Shown: one piece after another, positions 35,039 to 42,461 of the stretch
Layout: each line of letters begins with the position of its first letter
Position numbering within the stretch: the stretch's first letter is position 1
Assembly (NCBI GenBank): GCA_013360285.1
Contig: JABWCM010000018.1
Location: 1 to 45,505, forward strand
Reading direction: 5' to 3'
Length of the DNA stretch: 45,505 bases
DNA from: Myxococcales bacterium
Lineage (GTDB): Bacteria; Myxococcota_A; UBA9042; JABWCM01
Translations under genes and position numbers: made by a program
The notes under the pieces: generated by a model
Seen by the model: the letters and a program-made list of their open reading frames with translations, nothing else
Told to the model about the DNA's origin: nothing
Database searches by the model: none

Positions 35039-36124
35039 CTATCCATCAATGCCGTTGTTTTCATCGTCCTTGTGGTCAGGAGAATTCGGCTCGTCGCGAC
35101 CGCCCCCATGGTTGTCGTCACGAGGGTATATGAAATCCAACGGCACAGATGGACCATAAGTATTGGAATAAATAGGAGAAACAATAATCGACACGGTAGG
35201 CGGATTAATCGTCGCAATGATCCCTTCCACTGGACGGGCAAAAACGGCCTGGACTACCTGTGTTCCCACCTGCTGACTGACATAAAAAGCATCCACCGCA
35301 ACCAAATCGTTACGATTCTGATTTTTCATCGCGTGAACACGCGAATACCCGCCCTCGAGGGTCACATCAACATTGACCGGCTGGACCGTGCAGGCCATCC
35401 GCAGGTTGCAATTCCGAACCACAACTGGCACTGCTTTCACCACCTCCCGAATACTACGTTCTCTTGCAACCACCTCAACACTGACGCCGTCATCTCGGAG
35501 CGAAATAAACTTAACGTTCGGTTTTCGTAATCCAAGCCGCGTGCGCAAATCGCCGGTAAGTCCTGTAAGATCCAACGGGTGTGTGAAAATCTCCTCTACT
35601 TCTTCCAAAGCCGCTTTTGCACCTACGATTTCCACCGTACGCGGAGAATAACGCACCGACTCATGGTCGACGGTAAACCCCTCGGCCGGTTCTCCGAACA
35701 TCTCCAAACGAATCGGCACTACCTTGCTAACACGCACATCGATCCGAACCGGAAACGACGGCGGGTCGATTGACTCCACTGAGATCCCAGTAACACCTAC
35801 CAATTGTCCGATTCGCAAGGGATCAAAGCTGAACGTTTCTGAGCTACGCAATAGATTGGTGTCAATTTCGTATGGACGAACTCGCCTCTCTAGCACCCGA
35901 ACCACCTGCGACCATCGGCCTTTCAAACGCACACGCACCTGCGTTGGAATGTCGCCAGTTACAACGTATAAATCACCCAGGTTTTCTATTGTTACAGGCA
36001 CTTCGATATCCAGTTCACGCACCTGGTCGTCTTGGACGAGAAAGTACAAAATCACCCCAAAAGAAATCGAAACCACTTTGAGCAACGCATTGTTGAGCAG
36101 TTTTCGTTTCCAGTGGCGAATCAT
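35039..36124 (-). CDS. cdaR: CdaA regulator, YbbR-domain membrane protein
   Basis: This is a 361-residue protein. One N-terminal membrane segment (about residues 14-32, ALLKVVSISFGVILYFLV) anchors it, and the rest is extracytoplasmic. Three to four YbbR repeats of about 85 residues follow, with the usual VPVTIENLGDLYVVTGDIPT, VRIDVRVSKVVPIRLEMFGE and VEVVARERSIREVVKAVPVV beginnings. CdaR (YbbR) binds and modulates the diadenylate cyclase CdaA. The C-terminus ends in a hydrophilic acidic tail (DDNHGGGRDEPNSPDHKDDE). The ATG at 36124 overlaps the cdaA stop as ATGA, which decides the start over an upstream in-frame codon at 36166 and indicates coupled translation. A GGAGG lies about 12 bases upstream, inside cdaA. 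Confidence 0.9.
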   Translation of the reverse strand: MIRHWKRKLLNNALLKVVSISFGVILYFLVQDDQVRELDIEVPVTIENLGDLYVVTGDIPTQVRVRLKGRWSQVVRVLERRVRPYEIDTNLLRSSETFSFDPLRIGQLVGVTGISVESIDPPSFPVRIDVRVSKVVPIRLEMFGEPAEGFTVDHESVRYSPRTVEIVGAKAALEEVEEIFTHPLDLTGLTGDLRTRLGLRKPNVKFISLRDDGVSVEVVARERSIREVVKAVPVVVRNCNLRMACTVQPVNVDVTLEGGYSRVHAMKNQNRNDLVAVDAFYVSQQVGTQVVQAVFARPVEGIIATINPPTVSIIVSPIYSNTYGPSVPLDFIYPRDDNHGGGRDEPNSPDHKDDENNGIDG

Positions 36125-36963
36125 TTTGTTCTGCTGCCTCCCTTTGCCCGACCGAATCGCCTCCACAACGTCGAACGAGACATTCCACCGAACGAATCAT
36201 TCAGTACTCGGCGAAGGCTCTGAGCATCGAAATCTCGCATGAGTTCACCATGAAGCGCCAGACTGATAGCGCCGGACTCCTCACTCACGACTAAGACAAC
36301 CGCGTCTGTTTCCTCGGATAGCCCAATTGCAGCTCGATGGCGGGTACCCAATTCTCGGTCCACCTTGGGATTAACCGTGAGCGGCAGAAAACACCCCGCG
36401 TAGGCAATCCGCCCCTTCTGGATCATCACTGCCCCGTCATGAAGCGGGTTTTGATGACTGGTCAAAAAAATACTGAAAAGCAACTCACGTGAGACACGAC
36501 CATCAATCGGAACACCTTCCTCGGTGTACGACGACAAATCAGCGGAACGTTCAATCGCAATAATCGCTCCAAGACGTTGCGCAGACAACGCGGTCACCGC
36601 GCGAACTACTTCTTCCTGAAGCGTATCTGTGTCCACATTCTGTCCGCCACCGACAATCGGTTTTTTTCCCACCTGACTGAGTGCGCGCCGAATATCATCC
36701 TGAAACACAACGATTATTAAGATAATAAACGATGCTATAAATTTATCTAGCACCCAGTTTAATGTAGGCAAGTCAAAATACTCGTCTTTGCTCACGAAGA
36801 ACAAAAGAATGAGTATCACGATGCCCGCCAGCATCCGGATCGCGCGTGTCCCTTTGATTAGGAGTAACGTCCGATAAACCAGATAACTGACGATTGTGAC
36901 GTCAATCACCACTCGAACAGGTTCCCACAGCCAGTCTGCGTTCAGGACCTCCTGCAAAATCAC
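36121..36963 (-). CDS. cdaA: Diadenylate cyclase CdaA
   Basis: CdaA makes the second messenger c-di-AMP from two ATP; in bacteria that use it, c-di-AMP controls potassium and osmolyte balance and cell-wall homeostasis. The 280 residues show three membrane helices (about 15-32, 42-58 and 70-88), a coiled segment, and the DAC domain with its two signature motifs, DGA at 176-178 (NPLHDGAVMIQ) and RHR at 208-210 (LGTRHRAAIG). Both are intact, so activity is expected. The GTG start overlaps the folP stop as GTGA, and the stop overlaps cdaR. A GGGAG sits just before the start. The synteny folP-cdaA-cdaR-glmM ties the cyclase to wall-precursor supply, as in Firmicutes. I see no c-di-AMP phosphodiesterase in the window. 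Confidence 0.96.
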   Translation of the reverse strand: MILQEVLNADWLWEPVRVVIDVTIVSYLVYRTLLLIKGTRAIRMLAGIVILILLFFVSKDEYFDLPTLNWVLDKFIASFIILIIVVFQDDIRRALSQVGKKPIVGGGQNVDTDTLQEEVVRAVTALSAQRLGAIIAIERSADLSSYTEEGVPIDGRVSRELLFSIFLTSHQNPLHDGAVMIQKGRIAYAGCFLPLTVNPKVDRELGTRHRAAIGLSEETDAVVLVVSEESGAISLALHGELMRDFDAQSLRRVLNDSFGGMSRSTLWRRFGRAKGGSRTK

Positions 36964-37892
36964 GTGCTCCCTGCAAATCCACGGATGGATGACTTGGCCA
37001 CCGCCTCAAGTACCGCCAACATCTGCTTTGTCGGTGCCACATCATGGACCCGAACGAAATTGGCGCCCTGCCAGTAACCCGCCGCTATCGCACCCATCGA
37101 CCCAAAAATTCGTCTTGCCGGCTCCGAGACCCCCGAAAGTCCGCCGACAAACGCTTTCCGGGACGGGCCGATAAGCACGGGATAACCCAGCGCACAAAGT
37201 CTCTTTAGACCTGCGATTAGCCGAATGTTATCGTCTGTCCCCTTTCCAAAACCGAGCCCTGGATCAATTACAATGTTTTGCGCCGAAATTCCCCGCTCAA
37301 TCGCTGTTTTCGTACGCTCCGATAGCTCTTTGGTCACATCTTCCACAACATCGTCATATTGTGCAAATGTCTGCGTGGTACTCGGGTTTCCCCGCATATG
37401 CATCAATACCACAGGCGATTTCGCACCGGCAACGACTGCCGCCATCTCCGGATCCATTGCTAATGCGCTGATATCGTTTATCATTTGCGCCCCAACGTCC
37501 AAAGCTGCCTTCGCCACGATGGCCTTGGTAGTATCGACGGACACAATGGTATCCGTGTGTTTTGACAAATAATCAACTATCGGAATGATCCGCCGGATTT
37601 CCTCCTGGGCACTCACCGTAGTCGCACCTTCGCCATATACCCCTCCACGTGGTCGAGTTGACTCTCCGCCCACATCGATCACATCCGCGCCTTCATCAAT
37701 CAATCGCAACGCATGGTCAATCGCCGCCCCGACATCACCAAAACGACCACCGTCACTAAAAGAATCCGGAGTCATATTGACGATTCCCATGACGTAGCAC
37801 CGGGAGAAATCAAACGATTTTGTTCGAAATTGTAAAGATGCCAAAGGAGTATCGTTGCCTTTCAAGAAGTGCCCCCGATGAAACATCATCAT
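36960..37892 (-). CDS. folP: Dihydropteroate synthase
   Basis: FolP joins 6-hydroxymethyl-dihydropterin pyrophosphate to p-aminobenzoate in folate synthesis and is the sulfonamide target. The 310 residues form a TIM barrel with the family signatures GIVNMTPDSFSDGGRF (loop 1), DVGGESTRPRGG (loop 2), VDTTKAIVAKAALDVGAQMINDIS in two halves, VLMHMRGNP, DPGLGFGKGTDDN and IGPSRKAFVGG. The N-terminal ~30 residues before the barrel are longer than usual. Three ATG codons in a row (37892, 37889, 37886) are possible starts, and none has a clear ribosome site. It lies 436 bases downstream of ftsH, and the gap is filled by repeats C2 and A7, so expression must read through them or start within them. It overlaps cdaA by four bases. 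Confidence 0.96.
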   Translation of the reverse strand: MMMFHRGHFLKGNDTPLASLQFRTKSFDFSRCYVMGIVNMTPDSFSDGGRFGDVGAAIDHALRLIDEGADVIDVGGESTRPRGGVYGEGATTVSAQEEIRRIIPIVDYLSKHTDTIVSVDTTKAIVAKAALDVGAQMINDISALAMDPEMAAVVAGAKSPVVLMHMRGNPSTTQTFAQYDDVVEDVTKELSERTKTAIERGISAQNIVIDPGLGFGKGTDDNIRLIAGLKRLCALGYPVLIGPSRKAFVGGLSGVSEPARRIFGSMGAIAAGYWQGANFVRVHDVAPTKQMLAVLEAVAKSSIRGFAGST

Positions 37893-37908
37893 GTCGGAAT
37901 TTAGATAG

Positions 37909-38115
37909 TTAGCGCCGATTTCTCACAAGTTTGCGAGCTAACCCAGATTTCTCGCGAGCTTGAGGCTACGACCACCGAGCCACGGGCTTCTTCGAGCGTG
38001 GTAAACCATTTTTGTCGTCAACAAGGCATTGCCGCCTGCGGGCGAAAATGACCCACCACGCCCAAATCTGCTTACGTCACAGAACTCTCGCCCGCAAGCT
38101 CGTGAGAAATCCAGG
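37909..38115 (-). repeat. Family C element, copy C2, with doubled end
   Basis: The side next to folP carries the terminal repeat twice in tandem: TTAGCGCCGATTTCTCACAA, then about 30 bases on CTAACCCAGATTTCTCGCGA. The other end is CGTGAGAAATCCAGGC followed by TAAG. The interior matches C1 (GAGGCTACGA, CTTCGAG, AACCATTTTTGTC). It abuts element A7. Confidence 0.8.
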
Positions 38116-38278
38116 CTAAGTGTGTGGTGTTTTTAGGGGAATTTTTGGCCCGCCGAATTTGAGCCGAATCTCCGGAAAAATCCTTACTCATATCGGGAAT
38201 ATGGCGCAGGGTTTTTTACGGGTGAGACGGACAAGGGTAGCCAGGGCGTGGAATTCATCTAGGAACACCACTACCTAG
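38116..38278 (-). repeat. Family A element, copy A7
   Basis: The left end is CTAAGTGTGTGGTGTTTTTA then GGGGAATTTTTGGCCCG. The interior keeps CGAATTTGAGCC, CATATCGGGAATATGGCGCA and the pyrimidine/purine blocks of A5. The right end, reversed, is CTAGGTAGTGGTGTTCCTAG then ATGAATTCC. It has the same orientation as A5 and is fused to C2. Confidence 0.82.
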
Positions 38279-38328
38279 CCGGGAAGAATTGCTGGTCGGT
38301 GTGGAGGGGACAACGCGGACAACCTGCG

Positions 38329-40314
38329 TCATCCTTTCCTGTCAATTAGTTCCCCCGCATCCACCTTCGCCATTCCTTCCGCAGGGCCGGGTAATGATCG
38401 CCGCCGATCATCTACTTCTCGTTCAGACACTTTCTCTTCATCAGATGCTTCCAATGCCTTCGGTTCCGGACGTTTACGTGTTAAGTTACTGGCACGCTCC
38501 GCTCGTAGTTCGCCAACACTTCGCCCATGGATCACCGTTTCGATTTCTTCCGCATCGAGTGTTTCAAATTCCAAAAGTGCTTCGGCCATGGCATCCAGTT
38601 TGTCACGATTCGCGACAATAAGGGTCCACGCGCGATCAAACGCCGTGTTGATGATCCGTTTCACCTCGCGATCCAATCGAGATGCCGTCGCCTCACTGTA
38701 GTTGGGACTTCGCCACATTTCCCTGCCCAAAAATACATTGTCGTCGCCTTTGCCATAGGCAATGGTTCCCAATGACGACATTCCCCACTCACAAACCATC
38801 TTTCTGGCCAACTCGGTTGCCTGCTCAATGTCGTTCCCGGCACCTGTCGTCTTGTGTCCGAATACGAGTTCCTCTGCCACCCTACCTCCCATTAAGACGG
38901 CAATCCGATTTTCCACGTAGATCTCATCATACGAATACCGATCTTCACTTGGAACCTGCTGGGTTACCCCCATCGCCCGGCCGCGAGGAATAATGGTAAC
39001 TTTGTGCACCGGATCCGCTCCGAGTATCAGTCTAGCCACCAAGGTATGACCGGCTTCGTGATAGGCCGTATTCCGTTTTTCTGCATCGGAAATCACGATT
39101 GACTTTCGCTCGGAGCCCATCAGAACCTTGTCTTTGGCGGATTCAAAGTCGCCCTGACTCACGAAGTCTCTATTTTTTCGTGCCGCAAGCAGCGCTGCTT
39201 CGTTTACGAGGTTTTCCAAGTCCGCTCCAGCAAATCCTGGTGTACCCCGTGCGATCATCTCCAGGTCTACGTCATTGGCAAGCGGGACCTTCCGTGTATG
39301 GACCGCTAAGATTCCATGGCGTCCCTTCACATCCGGGCGTTGTACAACCACCCGCCGATCAAAACGCCCCGGCCGCAACAATGCCGGATCGAGCACGTCC
39401 GGCCGGTTGGTCGCTGCCATCAGAATTACACCCTCGTTGGAATCAAATCCATCCATCTCAACAAGGAGTTGATTAAGAGTTTGTTCGCGTTCGTCGTGAC
39501 CACCACCAAGCCCGGCGCCACGATGGCGGCCCACTGCGTCGATTTCATCAATAAAGATGATACACGGCGCATTCTTTTTACCTTGTTCGAACAAATCCCG
39601 TACTCGACTGGCTCCAACCCCAACAAACATTTCCACAAAATCCGAACCCGAAATACTGAAAAACGGCACTCCTGCCTCACCGGCAACCCCTTTTGCCAAC
39701 AACGTTTTGCCGGTACCCGGCGGCCCCATCAACAATACGCCTTTCGGGATACGTCCCCCAAGTCGGGTAAACCGTTTTGGATCCTTGAGAAATTCAATAA
39801 TTTCCTGCAGTTCGTCTTTTGCCTCGTCGATACCAGCAATGTCTTTGAATGTTACCTTTTTGGCCGAATCGGTCAGTATCTTATGTTTGCTTTTGCCGAA
39901 GCTCATCGCTTTTCCGCCACCGGACTGTAGTTGCCGCATGAAGAAAAAGAAGATGAGAAACAAAAAGATCATCGGCAGCCACGTTCCGATGATGGAAACC
40001 CAAAACGTGTTCTGATCGTCGAGGGTGTATTCAACTTTGACACCCCTTGAAATCAACTCTTTGTGGTAGTCGTCCAACGCGCCGACTGTTTTGAACCGAG
40101 ATTTGTTTTCTTTGAGTTCTCCCTCGACTTCAAGCCCCGTCACCGTTACGTTTTCGACTTTTGACGGCGTACCATCTTCCGGAAGTGCCAGCGTAATAAA
40201 CTCCGAGAAGCTGATTTTTTTTGCGCCGGCAGTGGATTTCAACGACTGATAAATCGCGACGAAAACCACAATCAAAAATACCCATAAGAGTATTGTCTTG
40301 TACGACTGCTTCAA
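38329..40314 (-). CDS. ftsH: ATP-dependent zinc metalloprotease FtsH
   Basis: FtsH is a hexameric membrane protease that extracts and degrades membrane and regulatory proteins. The 661 residues contain two membrane helices (about 8-24 and 107-126) enclosing a periplasmic region. The AAA domain has Walker A GPPGTGKT near residue 197, Walker B IIFIDEID and the second region of homology [20 protein letters not shown]. The zinc site is HEAGH near residue 420, with a later metal-binding Asp/Glu region in the helical M41 domain. A charged tail of about 60 residues follows ([20 protein letters not shown]). The start is a TTG at 40314, supported by GAGAGG about six bases upstream and by the typical N-terminus. 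It follows tilS, as in many proteobacteria. Confidence 0.97.
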   Translation of the reverse strand: MKQSYKTILLWVFLIVVFVAIYQSLKSTAGAKKISFSEFITLALPEDGTPSKVENVTVTGLEVEGELKENKSRFKTVGALDDYHKELISRGVKVEYTLDDQNTFWVSIIGTWLPMIFLFLIFFFFMRQLQSGGGKAMSFGKSKHKILTDSAKKVTFKDIAGIDEAKDELQEIIEFLKDPKRFTRLGGRIPKGVLLMGPPGTGKTLLAKGVAGEAGVPFFSISGSDFVEMFVGVGASRVRDLFEQGKKNAPCIIFIDEIDAVGRHRGAGLGGGHDEREQTLNQLLVEMDGFDSNEGVILMAATNRPDVLDPALLRPGRFDRRVVVQRPDVKGRHGILAVHTRKVPLANDVDLEMIARGTPGFAGADLENLVNEAALLAARKNRDFVSQGDFESAKDKVLMGSERKSIVISDAEKRNTAYHEAGHTLVARLILGADPVHKVTIIPRGRAMGVTQQVPSEDRYSYDEIYVENRIAVLMGGRVAEELVFGHKTTGAGNDIEQATELARKMVCEWGMSSLGTIAYGKGDDNVFLGREMWRSPNYSEATASRLDREVKRIINTAFDRAWTLIVANRDKLDAMAEALLEFETLDAEEIETVIHGRSVGELRAERASNLTRKRPEPKALEASDEEKVSEREVDDRRRSLPGPAEGMAKVDAGELIDRKG

Positions 40315-40601
40315 TGCGAGCCTCTCTCAGTTGGTGGTTCGAACGGGCACTCTCGTTTTGTATCGTCAGGTGACGAGACAAACCTAGAACCAACACGTTG
40401 TGCAGTTCATTTCCCCGAACCCGCACGTGGGACTGGGATGCAGACTCCTTGGCCTTTACCCCGTACCTGGCACCATATTCAACTAGAAAAATGAAAGCAA
40501 CTGAACACGCCTTAAAATATCAATTTTGTCAACATTGGCAGTCGCGACGTGTCACACTTCTGACAATCCATCAGAACCAATTGTAATCACAAGAAGACGA
40601 A
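40315..40601. other. Gap between tilS and ftsH
   Basis: No gene, no repeat element and no terminator hairpin that I can see. A TTGACA (minus strand, 40535-40530) is present, but nothing like TATAAT follows at 16-18 bases. ftsH may have its own promoter here. Confidence 0.45.
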
Positions 40602-41993
40602 CTAATATAAGCGAACTTTGTAAGCGGAGGTTGTGGTCCCTACGATGGGGTGATGGGCCGACCGCCTCACACCGACCAACCACAAAAGAAGACTCTGCTC
40701 CTCAATTATGAGCACATCAGCGCGATTCTGACGCGGTATTTTATTGTCGATGAGAATATCCGACACTTTTTTTGTGCCTGTCATGCCAAACAACGTCATT
40801 CGGTCACCTGTGCGCCACGTCCGTACTGTCCACGGAAACATCACCCGAGCAGCATCTACCCAAAGTTCGGTGGCGTCACGAAAGGGAGGCCGACCTGTTA
40901 CAGAGACTTGATCGACCGTCAGGAGCTTTCCGTTAGATAGCCGGAAACACCCTGGCCCCACAATTAGGTCCGAAGTCGACATTTTCTGGACGGCCCGAGG
41001 TCCCAACACCCCCACAGAGGTGATGGTCAGCCTTTCATGGTTCCGTTGTGCCACGGCCGCCGGCAAATCAGCCTGACCATCGCCGCTTACACGCAGTACG
41101 AGGTCAGTGAGCGCCGTTACGTGCTCTTCGTACAGATCTCCATGCCGCCGCGTAACCCGCCGATATATCCTGCCAAAGACGTGTGGCCATACTTCTGCTG
41201 GTTGCTGCCGGAGCCGCACCACATCCATTTCCCAACGACCAGGTTGGGAGTCCACGGTGCATTCCTTCACTGCGTGATCGACAAACCGTTCGATGAGCCG
41301 TCGGTCTGAACGTGCCCTACGGGACAATGCCGCAACGCGCTGCACCGACCCAGGGAACCACATATCGACTACCGGAAGAATGTGATGTCGTAATCGATTT
41401 CGAGCGAAGAGATCCGTATTGTTGGTGGGATCGGTTGCAAAATGAGCACCGACATCCGCTAAATAAGCAACAACGCCTCGCCTCCACTGTTCCAACAATG
41501 GTCGAACAAAAGGCGGGCGAACGGGATCCATTCCCCCAAGCCCACGCAGACCCGTTCCACGCAAAAGACGCAGCAACACGGTTTCCGCCTGGTCGTCAGC
41601 CGTGTGACCCAACGCGACACATCCCGTTGTCCCCGCCAGTTCTCTTAACCTAGTAAGCCTCGCTCTGCGTGCATCCGCAGCAAGTGAGCCCTCGCGCCGT
41701 TCGACAACAACCCGTTCGCTGTGCCACGGCAACTCAAGGGATTGACAAATACGACAAACCAGCGCCAACTCATCAGACACGTCACGTAACCCATGGTCAA
41801 TGGTAACAACCGACATGGGCAGGCCGATTTCTGGTTTTAGGGCGGCCAAGACATACACCAGTGCCATCGAATCGGGACCTCCGCTACACGCGATGATCAA
41901 CTTCCGTGCGTGCAAGCCCATGAGGTGCTTTCTCCAATACCTCAGCACGTCTTGTTCGAATGGTTTTGCCCGTTTATACGGTTTATGGGTCAT
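40602..41993 (-). CDS. tilS: tRNA(Ile)-lysidine synthase
   Basis: TilS attaches lysine to C34 of the CAU-anticodon tRNA-Ile using ATP, changing it to read AUA. The 463 residues show the PP-loop SGGPDS at 37-42 (IIACSGGPDSMALVYVLAAL), VTIDHGLRDVSDELALVCRI, the LGHTADDQAETVLLRLLRGT segment, and RPLLEQWRRGVVAYLADVGA, with DPTNNTDLFARNRLRHHILP after it. A C-terminal TilS domain ends with FPWTVRTWRTGDRMTLFGMT and KVSDILIDNKIPRQNR. It is the full long form, as in E. coli. The ATG at 41993 has no good ribosome site; an ATG at 41921 with GGAG upstream would lose the usual N-terminal helix. It is followed by ftsH on the same strand. Confidence 0.95.
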   Translation of the reverse strand: MTHKPYKRAKPFEQDVLRYWRKHLMGLHARKLIIACSGGPDSMALVYVLAALKPEIGLPMSVVTIDHGLRDVSDELALVCRICQSLELPWHSERVVVERREGSLAADARRARLTRLRELAGTTGCVALGHTADDQAETVLLRLLRGTGLRGLGGMDPVRPPFVRPLLEQWRRGVVAYLADVGAHFATDPTNNTDLFARNRLRHHILPVVDMWFPGSVQRVAALSRRARSDRRLIERFVDHAVKECTVDSQPGRWEMDVVRLRQQPAEVWPHVFGRIYRRVTRRHGDLYEEHVTALTDLVLRVSGDGQADLPAAVAQRNHERLTITSVGVLGPRAVQKMSTSDLIVGPGCFRLSNGKLLTVDQVSVTGRPPFRDATELWVDAARVMFPWTVRTWRTGDRMTLFGMTGTKKVSDILIDNKIPRQNRADVLIIEEQSLLLWLVGVRRSAHHPIVGTTTSAYKVRLY

Positions 41994-41999
41994 AATCGG

Positions 42000-42230
42000 A
42001 TGGGAGACGAGTGTTCGTTTGGATTTGCAGATTTATACAAGGCAGCGTTTGGCCACAATCCGCCTGATTCGGTCATAATGGAACTTCTGTCCCTCGACCA
42101 AGAAACCAAAAACGCGAAAGTAAGGCAATGGGCTGCGCTTGCGGGGTGGGGCACCGACGAGCGGCGAGGCACCGACGGCCTCATGTATACAGCGTTCAGC
42201 CCAACATGGAAACCTAAACGGGATTGTTAA
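42000..42230 (+). CDS. Possible small conserved protein divergent from tilS
   Basis: This frame of 76 codons reads like a real small globular protein: MGDECSFGFADLYKAAFGHN, a helix-like LLSLDQETKNAKVRQWAALA, then GWGTDERRGTDGLMYTAFSP and a short tail. Against it, there is no ribosome site, and its ATG lies only six bases from the tilS start on the other strand, leaving no room for separate promoters unless they overlap the genes. The Trp/Gly/Asp-rich end with a Tyr-Thr-Ala-Phe motif gives some confidence that the frame is under selection. It ends 30 bases before repeat B3. No function can be assigned. Confidence 0.45.
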   Translation: MGDECSFGFADLYKAAFGHNPPDSVIMELLSLDQETKNAKVRQWAALAGWGTDERRGTDGLMYTAFSPTWKPKRDC

Positions 42231-42260
42231 CCCGCGCCTCTTTTTAGAAACGATGGCTAA

Positions 42261-42420
42261 GAGGGTGTTTGGGAAAAAATAAGCTACGCGAGCCATTGGC
42301 CTACTGCGTCGGTCCTGCCTCGGTCGGCAGGCCCGCCTCGCTACGGCCACTGTCTCGCTCGCCGTTATTTTTGCTACGGCCACTGTCTCGCTCGCCGTTA
42401 TTTTTTTCCCAAACACCCTC
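42261..42420 (+). repeat. Family B element, copy B3, with TAA flanking duplication
   Basis: This 160-bp element has perfect 13-bp tips, GAGGGTGTTTGGG and CCCAAACACCCTC, extending to an imperfect inverted repeat of about 35 bp. It is flanked by TAA on both sides (42258-42260 and 42421-42423). A perfect 33-bp tandem duplication lies inside at 42340-42372 and 42373-42405. Confidence 0.88.
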
Positions 42421-42461
42421 TAAACAAACCTTGTCGTCACACCACCGATCCACGTTTCACC

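Noticed and set aside
40500-40540. TTGACA-type -35 box for ftsH on the minus strand
   Set aside because: No acceptable -10 box at 16-18 bases; only a TATTTT at the wrong distance.
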